Assembly (NCBI GenBank): GCA_031276835.1
Contig: JAISMI010000022.1
Span: 1 to 6,547, forward strand
DNA from: Holosporaceae bacterium
GTDB lineage: Bacteria > Pseudomonadota > Alphaproteobacteria > UBA3830
Direction: 5' to 3'
Length of the DNA stretch: 6,547 nucleotides
Position numbers and translations under genes: made by a program
Shown here: positions 1 to 5,536 of the stretch, one piece after another
How the letters are laid out: each line of letters starts with the position of its first letter
Position numbering within the stretch: the stretch's first letter is position 1
The notes under the pieces: model-generated
What the model saw: only the letters and a program-made list of their open reading frames with translations
Database searches by the model: none
What the model was told of the DNA's origin: nothing

Positions 1-180
1 TACACCTACACGATTCCGACAATTCATCGAAAATTACTGCCGGACGCCGCCGTCATAAACTACGTCTGCTCTTTTTTTGTTTTCATGTTTTTAGTCGTTA
101 GTTCCGTCGTTTGGATGTTCGAAACGAAAGACATAAAACGGCTTTTAGAGGACATAAGTAAAATTGCTTTACGGGAATAA
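1..180 (+). CDS. tssL: TssL (DotU/IcmH/ImpK) T6SS inner-membrane protein, C-terminal fragment
   Basis: Frame 1 is open from the window edge to a TAA at 178-180, giving the last 59 residues of a protein whose start lies outside the window. The fragment holds one strong hydrophobic segment (fragment residues about 18-40, with the core FFVFMFLVVSSVVWMF). It is preceded by a basic stretch containing HRK and followed by a 19-residue hydrophilic tail. This matches the known architecture of TssL, a tail-anchored protein with a cytoplasmic N-terminal domain, one C-terminal transmembrane helix and a short periplasmic tail. The identification rests mainly on this topology and on the position 3 nt upstream of tssM, which is a very common T6SS gene order. 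There is no OmpA-like peptidoglycan-binding extension after the helix, so this is the short TssL type. TssL forms the inner-membrane complex with TssM and TssJ. The fragment alone has too little sequence signature to exclude another tail-anchored protein. Confidence 0.75.
   Translation, partial: YTYTIPTIHRKLLPDAAVINYVCSFFVFMFLVVSSVVWMFETKDIKRLLEDISKIALRE
173..176 (+). promoter_or_regulatory. Ribosome binding site of tssM
   Basis: GGGA lies 7 nt before the ATG at 184 and inside the last codons of tssL. It supports 184 as the start. The next in-frame ATG (codon 13, position 220) has no purine-rich stretch at a suitable distance and would remove residues just before the membrane segment. Confidence 0.5.
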
Positions 181-183
181 ACA

Positions 184-3100
184 ATGGATATCAAAGAGTT
201 ACTGTTTAGCAAAATATCTATGGCGCCGAAGGAATTAATTCCGACGATTTCTTTTGGCATAATAATAGCGGCTTTCGTGCTGATTATTGTTTTTTTCGGC
301 ATATGCGTAGCTTACATAAATTTAAAGCCCAAGCCGGCGGTAAAAAAAGACACTCCAAAAGTTGATAAAAAAGAAGAAGTTTCGGTCAGGGTACGCCACG
401 AGGATCTTCCGATAATTTCCGGAAGACTTGGAGAAATTTTGACGCTGCACGGAATTTTAAACGCGGGGCCGGTAACAAAAATCTTCTTCAAAATTCTGGA
501 AATCATGAGAAATAGCACCTACGACGTGCGCTGGAGATACAAACTCCCCTGCTTCATGATGGTCGGGCCGGACGGCAGCGGCAAGTCGACTCTGCTGGAA
601 AGTCTAAATTGCGAGCATCTTACCGCAGACGGATTCTCCGTTAGTTCCATGTGGAAGCTATTCAAAAAAGGAGCGATTTTCGAATTTCCCAGAATGGATT
701 TATCGGACGACGTTCATAAATTTTGGTCGTTTATCAGCGAGTTATTCGTTTTTATTCGGCCGCGCCGTCCTCTAGACGGCATTATAGTCACATTGTCGGC
801 CGATTTACTTATATCGGAAACATTCGACGCAGAAAAACACGCCCGAGAAATGTTCGAAAAAGTCTTTGGATTTCAACATGATGTGAATTTTCATCTCCCC
901 ATATACGTAATAGTCACGAAAATGGACTTAATTGCCGGATTTTCAGAGTTTGCTCATCTTCTGAACGACGGCGCAAAACAACAAATTTTCGGATGGTCTT
1001 GTCCGTACTCCCTCAACAGCGCCTTTTCAACCGATTGGATAAGCGAGATTTTTCAAACGGTCGACGACGGCATAAGAAGAGGAGCGATAAATTTTTCAAA
1101 GGAAAAGAAAAATTCTTCCGATCTAGAAAAAGCCGTTCTGTTTGAATACAATATAGGCGCAATTAAGTCTGCGCTGTCGCAATATTTATATGCAATGTTC
1201 CAGTCGCATAATCCGGAAGACGGATTGATGTTGAGGGGCGTTTATTTTGTCGGCAGACGGAAACAGAGGGACTCTCTGCCGGAAGATATTCTGAGTCCCG
1301 CGGCGTTAAATCCAAACGTCAATTCTTTCTTCAATAATTCTTACAACAACAGTATATATTTTGCGCAGGACTTATTTGTGGAGAAAATTTTTAAGGAATT
1401 CAACATCGCCTACCCGATTAACGTGGACGCCATCGACATGAATAAAACGGAACAGCGCAACAAGATTATTATGGCGGCGGGATCCGCCATAATGTCATTG
1501 GGATGGTTCTGGGGAAACAACAATATCAAAGAAAAAATACAAGAATACAATTTGGCAATGGCTTCCGTAAAAGTCTCCATGTTAAAGATTAAATATCTGG
1601 AAGAAAATTTAAAGGGAGAAGAAGATCAGGCCGCCATAAATAGACAGACCGTTAATTTGCTGAAAAATATGCCTTCGGTAAAAAGATTTGATCTATTTTC
1701 CGCGTTTGTTCCCCAATCCTGGTTTTCCAATCTGCATAAAGATATGCTTGAAACCATAGGATTGGTTTTCGATTCGGTTATCATTCGGGCAATGTACATA
1801 GACATAAACCTTGACGCTAAAAATATTTTACAGGACGTCGTCAACGCTTCTTGGTCCGTCGGCGGCAAAAAGGATTTGTTCGACGTTAACTCATTCGCGA
1901 GTTTTAAAAAATTGCAAGATTTTATCAATCAGCTGGGCAACATAGAAAGAATCAGCGCCGAATACAATTCCATACGTCATTTGGAGGACAGAAAAAGCGT
2001 ATCCGATCTTACGAAAGTTCTTTTCAACGAAACCTTCGATATCGCCGAAGAAATAAAAGATAGAATTCCCAATAAAAAGTTAATTCCTCCTAAATTTGAC
2101 GTCGTTGCCTTCAAGTCCAAAATAGAATCAAACTTAAAAACCATATTTACGGCGTTTTTAAACGACGTTTTGGACGTTACCGTCGAAAAAATATTACAGA
2201 ATCTATCTCAAGAGGTCGAAAAAATTATGGAAGCCGCTCAAAATGCCGCTGTGGATTATTCGGCGACCAATCTGGCGAAAGTTTACAACAAAACTGCGTT
2301 GATTGTGGACATTTTGCAGAACAAAAATTTCTCTTGGATATCCCAGGATCACTTTATACCTTGCGCTAAGTATGCGGATTTGATGAATAATCTGGGAGCG
2401 TCGGAGGTAGTCGGCCAAAGCTGCGTGAAAGAACTAGTCAAAATCGGAGAACTGGAATTTCATAAATTTAAATCGCGACTGCTGGAATATAAAACCGATT
2501 TAACCGGAGCGCTACTTTCCCCAGACGCCCGAACCGTGTCCGCCGGCTTTGAAAATTTCCAAAAGGAAATCCGCTCTCTACTGGATCAACCTTTTATCTG
2601 CGCGACTCCGGATAAAAAGCTAACCACAACGATTCTCGAAGACAAAATGCTAATCTGGGATCTTAAACAGTTAAAAGAATTGTCGAACCTAATCGATAAA
2701 TACTATGAATTTTCCGAAACCATGCCTAAGGATATGCGGGCGCAATATTTTGATATGTATAAATCCATCGCAAAAAAATGTTTCCATCCGATAGTCAATT
2801 CAATGCTGGGAAACGCTCAGATTTTTGACGACATGCCGCTGGGACATTCCCGAGATCTTCTGGAAGACGCCTACAAGCGGCAGGCCTCAAACATTAGAAA
2901 CGCGTCCTTCGCCATCCCCAAGATTGCAAAACTTCTGAATGAAATAGAGAATGAAGACAACCTTAGGGATTTTGGTTTTTCCTCCATGATTGTTTCCCAT
3001 TACTCGGGCCTGCTGGAAAAAATCGACGCCCTATTCAATCAAGAAACTCCGTATTCCGCCGGACACACCGTATTCGACAACTGGAACGGCGACAAAACTC

Positions 3101-4353
3101 CAAAATTTTTAAACATCAACGATCAAGACGGATTGAAACAATATCTTACGGCTCAATTCGAAAGAATTCGCTTTATGGCGAAGGATTTGGCGGCTCCGAT
3201 CGTGGACCTATTATCCATGCCTAATTTCATTGAAAAAGTAAAAAATCGCAAACTTTTGAGTAAATGGAGAGAAATAATAACCGGCGTCGACGACTACGAA
3301 AACAAAAAGCCTGGAAATTCCATTGCCGCCCTCGAAAGTTTCATATCCGATAATCTGTCGAAGGTTTCCATTGGCTCCTTCGACGAACAGGGAGAAATAA
3401 AAACTATTTCCGAAAGCGGCGGAGATTTTTTCCTGTCGAAACGCTCAACTGTCGCAAAATCTTTAATGTCTCGCGCAGACGTTGTTCAGTATGAAAAGGC
3501 GGCGAACGCCTACGGCAAAATAAACAAATTCTTCAACGACAATCTCGCCCACAAATTCCCGTTTGGAAAATCGGATCAAGACGCCTCTCTTAGGGATGTG
3601 GAGAATTTTATAAACCTATACGAACAGAACTCTCAAAATGTGCTTAACATTCTCGAACGAAACAAGGAGGGTAAGCGCATAAACGAAAAGGCGCTGGATT
3701 TCCTCGACGCCACGAGCAACAAATTGATTCCCTTCCTGAAGATTTGGACGGCCCATTCGAAAACGTCCGATCCCAAGAGCGCCCTGGTTTCTTTCAACGT
3801 ACAGACGCGTCCTTCTCCGGATCAGGAATCGCTTACGTCGTCGGTTATGGATCGAGAAGTTCTCATAAATAAAATTCCAACGGCGGAAAACGCCAACGGC
3901 GTGTTTTTTAATAACGACGAGGTGACGGTTGTTTTCCAATGGGTGGCCTCTTCTGAAGAAAAGCCGAAAGAGCAGGGATCTACGGGGAATCTACTCATCC
4001 AGGGATCGCAGGCGATATTTTCCTACTCCGGAAAGTGGGCGATGTTCCGCATGATCGAAGAACACAAGGCTAACAAGGAAGTGGAATCTCCTAACGGAGT
4101 TCTTCTACAATTTAACGTGCCAATTGTGGACGCCTCAAAGGGAAATGAAGATCTAACTTCAAAAATGATCGTGAAAATTACTCCCATGACTAAAGACGGC
4201 GACAAAACGTCTCCTATGGCGTGGCCGATATTTCCGGAACTTTGTCCGGAACTTCACGATGAAGAAGAAAGTCGTCGTGATACTCCAACCTCGAACGATA
4301 TGGACGTCGCCGTATCCTTCGATGAACGCGCTCCGGAAAAAGGAGCGCAATGA
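184..4353 (+). CDS. tssM: TssM (IcmF/ImpL/VasK) T6SS inner-membrane NTPase-fold protein
   Basis: Complete 1389-residue ORF. TssM spans the inner membrane and periplasm and, with TssL and TssJ, forms the trans-envelope channel on which the T6SS tail docks. Visible in order: a transmembrane segment at about 23-45; a basic, proline-rich linker; a cytoplasmic NTPase-like domain with Walker A GPDGSGKS (128-135), the strand DGIIVTLSADLL (198-209) and a guanine-specificity-like TKMD (245-248); the family motif RGVYFVG (351-357) and QDLFVEKIF (395-403); a second, short membrane segment at about 427-443; then a long, helix-rich periplasmic region. Near the end are the conserved HKFPF (1123-1127) with SLRDVENF (1135-1142), and SYSGKWAMFRMI (1280-1291), typical of the IcmF C-terminal domains. 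Basic residues after the first and before the second membrane segment fit an N-out topology with the NTPase domain in the cytoplasm. Many family members have three membrane segments and about 1100-1300 residues; this one is somewhat long. An acidic tail (1359-1389) follows the conserved part. Walker A is intact, so nucleotide binding is plausible. The family assignment is firm. Confidence 0.97.
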   Translation: MDIKELLFSKISMAPKELIPTISFGIIIAAFVLIIVFFGICVAYINLKPKPAVKKDTPKVDKKEEVSVRVRHEDLPIISGRLGEILTLHGILNAGPVTKIFFKILEIMRNSTYDVRWRYKLPCFMMVGPDGSGKSTLLESLNCEHLTADGFSVSSMWKLFKKGAIFEFPRMDLSDDVHKFWSFISELFVFIRPRRPLDGIIVTLSADLLISETFDAEKHAREMFEKVFGFQHDVNFHLPIYVIVTKMDLIAGFSEFAHLLNDGAKQQIFGWSCPYSLNSAFSTDWISEIFQTVDDGIRRGAINFSKEKKNSSDLEKAVLFEYNIGAIKSALSQYLYAMFQSHNPEDGLMLRGVYFVGRRKQRDSLPEDILSPAALNPNVNSFFNNSYNNSIYFAQDLFVEKIFKEFNIAYPINVDAIDMNKTEQRNKIIMAAGSAIMSLGWFWGNNNIKEKIQEYNLAMASVKVSMLKIKYLEENLKGEEDQAAINRQTVNLLKNMPSVKRFDLFSAFVPQSWFSNLHKDMLETIGLVFDSVIIRAMYIDINLDAKNILQDVVNASWSVGGKKDLFDVNSFASFKKLQDFINQLGNIERISAEYNSIRHLEDRKSVSDLTKVLFNETFDIAEEIKDRIPNKKLIPPKFDVVAFKSKIESNLKTIFTAFLNDVLDVTVEKILQNLSQEVEKIMEAAQNAAVDYSATNLAKVYNKTALIVDILQNKNFSWISQDHFIPCAKYADLMNNLGASEVVGQSCVKELVKIGELEFHKFKSRLLEYKTDLTGALLSPDARTVSAGFENFQKEIRSLLDQPFICATPDKKLTTTILEDKMLIWDLKQLKELSNLIDKYYEFSETMPKDMRAQYFDMYKSIAKKCFHPIVNSMLGNAQIFDDMPLGHSRDLLEDAYKRQASNIRNASFAIPKIAKLLNEIENEDNLRDFGFSSMIVSHYSGLLEKIDALFNQETPYSAGHTVFDNWNGDKTPKFLNINDQDGLKQYLTAQFERIRFMAKDLAAPIVDLLSMPNFIEKVKNRKLLSKWREIITGVDDYENKKPGNSIAALESFISDNLSKVSIGSFDEQGEIKTISESGGDFFLSKRSTVAKSLMSRADVVQYEKAANAYGKINKFFNDNLAHKFPFGKSDQDASLRDVENFINLYEQNSQNVLNILERNKEGKRINEKALDFLDATSNKLIPFLKIWTAHSKTSDPKSALVSFNVQTRPSPDQESLTSSVMDREVLINKIPTAENANGVFFNNDEVTVVFQWVASSEEKPKEQGSTGNLLIQGSQAIFSYSGKWAMFRMIEEHKANKEVESPNGVLLQFNVPIVDASKGNEDLTSKMIVKITPMTKDGDKTSPMAWPIFPELCPELHDEEESRRDTPTSNDMDVAVSFDERAPEKGAQ
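4233..4254 (+). repeat. In-frame tandem 10-bp repeat near the tssM 3' end
   Basis: TCCGGAACTT occurs at 4233-4242 and again at 4245-4254, a period of 12 nt or exactly four codons. It encodes P-E-L, Cys, P-E-L (residues 1351-1357 of TssM) with identical codons in both copies. It sits where the recognisable TssM fold ends and the acidic tail begins. It looks like a small local duplication; no function is evident. Confidence 0.5.
4328..4348 (+). promoter_or_regulatory. Hairpin sequestering the tssA Shine-Dalgarno sequence
   Basis: GCGCTCC (4328-4334) is the exact reverse complement of GGAGCGC (4342-4348), with a 7-nt loop GGAAAAA. Six of the seven pairs are G-C. The 3' arm contains most of the AAGGAG ribosome binding site of tssA. 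The structure lies inside the last codons of tssM, so a ribosome finishing tssM would melt it. This is the usual layout for translational coupling. The pairing is read directly from sequence; the regulatory effect is inferred. There is no T-run after the 3' arm, so it is not a terminator. Confidence 0.6.
4340..4345 (+). promoter_or_regulatory. Ribosome binding site of tssA
   Basis: AAGGAG is the strongest Shine-Dalgarno match in the window. It is 4 nt from the first ATG (4350) and 7 nt from the second in-frame ATG (4353). The spacing favours the second ATG as the true initiator, which would make TssA one residue shorter and change the overlap with the tssM stop from ATGA to TGATG. Confidence 0.7.
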
Positions 4354-5414
4354 TGATTAATATCGATGAATTTCTAACTCCCATTTCCAAAAATAGAATA
4401 TGTGGAGAAGATTTAAAATACGAATATATCTACGATCAAATAAAAGAATTTCGCCGCGAAGACGATCCGAGATTATCCCAAGGAGTTTGGCTAACAGAAC
4501 CGAAAAAAGCCAATTGGAAAGAAGTTCGCCGCATTTGCTCGCATCTGTTGAAAACAAAAACCAAGGATTTGCAAATTGCCATGTGGTTTTTGGAGTCCAT
4601 GATTGCTCTGGAAGGATTTCAGGGACTTAACCAAGGACTTATTCTAATACTGGCTCTTTGCGAAAAATTCTGGGACGATATTTACCCATCCATAGATTGG
4701 GAAAATCAAAATTTTATGTCGCGGCTATCACCTTTTTATTTTCTTGCGGAGAAAATTCAGGAGAAAATCGTATTAATTCCCATCATGGAGTCGACCGACG
4801 GCCTTGTGGAAAGTTATAGCCTATCGGATTGGATGACGGCTCGCCATAATTTGCAGATAAAAAACAATAAAGGGCTATCTCTTAAGCAACTGAAAAAAAA
4901 TATTCTTTCGACGCCAATTGAATTTTTTAAAAATTTGGAAACGGAGGTAAAATTATCCGCAGAAAATTTAAAAAAATTAAACGAGTTCGTCGGTGAAAAA
5001 TGCAGCAACGACGCCCCAAGTTTTCGCGGAATCTTTGATTGCTTGAGCGACGTCGAAAGAATAATTTCCCATAATTTATCCGAAAAAAAATCCCAAATGG
5101 AAAAAAATTCTTCCGATCCACAGATAAAACAAGACGACGACAAAACAACGACCGAGAATTCCGCTTCCAGATCAAAAGAAATTCCGCAGAGCAAACCTTC
5201 TCTCGAACAGGTTTATAATAATTTGAATGAAATCGCCGTCTTTTTGGAGAAGGAGCAGCCGCAAAGTCCGGCCTCTACTTTGATAAAAATAGCCGTGGAA
5301 ATCGGTAAAAAAAGTTTTCAGGAATTGCTGGAAATTAACATAAAGAGCGGCTTAATTGTTAATACGATTTCCGAACTTTATCGAATGCTCGCCGCCGCCC
5401 CAGAAAACAAATAG
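4350..5414 (+). CDS. tssA: TssA (ImpA) T6SS baseplate/tail assembly protein, short type
   Basis: Complete 354-residue soluble protein. TssA binds the T6SS membrane complex and guides assembly of the baseplate and the tail tube and sheath in the cytoplasm. The N-terminal ImpA_N domain is clear: PISKNRICGEDLKYEY (11-26), NWKEVRRICSHLLKTKTKDL (55-74), AMWFLESMIALEGFQGLNQG (77-96) and FWDDIYPSID (107-116), a close fit to the family pattern of CGEDL, W.eV...LL..+KDL, a.wL.ea....eGf.GL..Gl and W+..hP..D. Residues about 244-283 are a hydrophilic, low-complexity linker rich in K, D, S, T and Q. The C-terminal part has EKEQPQSPASTLIKIA (300-315), corresponding to the family's ..eP.SP...Li.rA element. 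The length and this C-terminus place it with short TssA proteins of about 350 residues, not the long type with a ring-forming C-terminal domain. The gene overlaps tssM by 4 nt (or 1 nt if the second ATG is used). A-runs of 8 at 4893-4900 and 5083-5090 lie inside the gene; the frame is intact. Confidence 0.95.
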   Translation: MMINIDEFLTPISKNRICGEDLKYEYIYDQIKEFRREDDPRLSQGVWLTEPKKANWKEVRRICSHLLKTKTKDLQIAMWFLESMIALEGFQGLNQGLILILALCEKFWDDIYPSIDWENQNFMSRLSPFYFLAEKIQEKIVLIPIMESTDGLVESYSLSDWMTARHNLQIKNNKGLSLKQLKKNILSTPIEFFKNLETEVKLSAENLKKLNEFVGEKCSNDAPSFRGIFDCLSDVERIISHNLSEKKSQMEKNSSDPQIKQDDDKTTTENSASRSKEIPQSKPSLEQVYNNLNEIAVFLEKEQPQSPASTLIKIAVEIGKKSFQELLEINIKSGLIVNTISELYRMLAAAPENK

Positions 5415-5466
5415 CGACGCTGAATTGCGGAAAAAAAGTCTTACGATCATGGGTTAAAATCAAAAA

Positions 5467-5513
5467 ACACTTGTTACAGTTATTGTTGTATGATATGCAG
5501 ATTACACTTGATA
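5467..5513 (+). repeat. Imperfect 10-bp direct repeat upstream of murJ
   Basis: ACACTTGTTA at 5467-5476 and ACACTTGATA at 5504-5513 match at 9 of 10 positions and start 37 bp apart. The first copy covers the candidate -35 hexamer and the second lies just downstream of the candidate -10. This arrangement could be a regulator binding site or chance in AT-rich DNA. Confidence 0.3.
5471..5499 (+). promoter_or_regulatory. Weak candidate sigma70-type promoter for murJ
   Basis: TTGTTA (5471-5476; 4 of 6 matches to TTGACA) is followed after 17 bp by TATGCA (5494-5499; 3 of 6 matches to TATAAT). A TG at 5491-5492 gives an extended -10 arrangement. Transcription would start around 5506, leaving a leader of about 30 nt that still contains the ribosome binding site. 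The -10 match is poor, so this is only a candidate. Confidence 0.3.
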
Positions 5514-5524
5514 TTTTATGCGGC

Positions 5525-5530
5525 GAGGGA
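5525..5530 (+). promoter_or_regulatory. Ribosome binding site of murJ
   Basis: GAGGGA, with GAGG 8 nt before the ATG at 5537. It decides the start: an upstream in-frame ATG at 5495 would add 14 residues, but it has no purine-rich sequence before it and the extension is absent from known MurJ N-termini. Confidence 0.7.
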
Positions 5531-5536
5531 AGTTAC

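Larger units (their letters stand above)
5415..5536. other. tssA-murJ intergenic region
   Basis: A 122-nt AT-rich gap and the only non-coding stretch of note in the window. I find no stem followed by a T-run, hence no recognisable terminator for the T6SS genes, and read-through into murJ is possible. It holds a weak promoter candidate, a 10-bp imperfect direct repeat and the murJ ribosome binding site, described separately. A 16-codon reading frame (5490-5540) ends in an ATGA overlap with murJ but has no ribosome binding site. Confidence 0.7.

Noticed and set aside
158..172. Inverted repeat GTAAA / TTTAC at the end of tssL
   Set aside because: Only five AT-rich pairs with no run of T afterwards. 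It does not cover the tssM ribosome binding site and is probably too weak to matter.
764..780. Perfect 6-bp stem GCCGTC / GACGGC with a 5-nt loop inside tssM
   Set aside because: It lies within conserved NTPase-domain codons far from any gene boundary and has no T-run; most likely a chance result of codon use.
3616..3939. Minus-strand open frames within tssM and tssA (also 312-518, 1626-1928, 2203-2418, 4023-4205, 4159-4350, 4357-4557, 4814-5194, 4927-5175)
   Set aside because: They lie wholly opposite strongly conserved tssM or tssA coding sequence, their translations show no recognisable domain, and I see no reason to treat them as more than mirror frames of real codons.
4400..4630. Plus-strand 76-codon frame inside tssA
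   Set aside because: It overlaps the best conserved part of the ImpA_N domain in another frame and its translation is not protein-like.
5415..5470. Possible terminator after tssA
   Set aside because: I found no stem of useful length followed by T residues; only a 3-bp CGC/GCG pairing is present.
5495..5536. Upstream in-frame ATG that would extend MurJ by 14 residues
   Set aside because: It has no ribosome binding site, and the start at 5537 has one and matches known MurJ N-termini.
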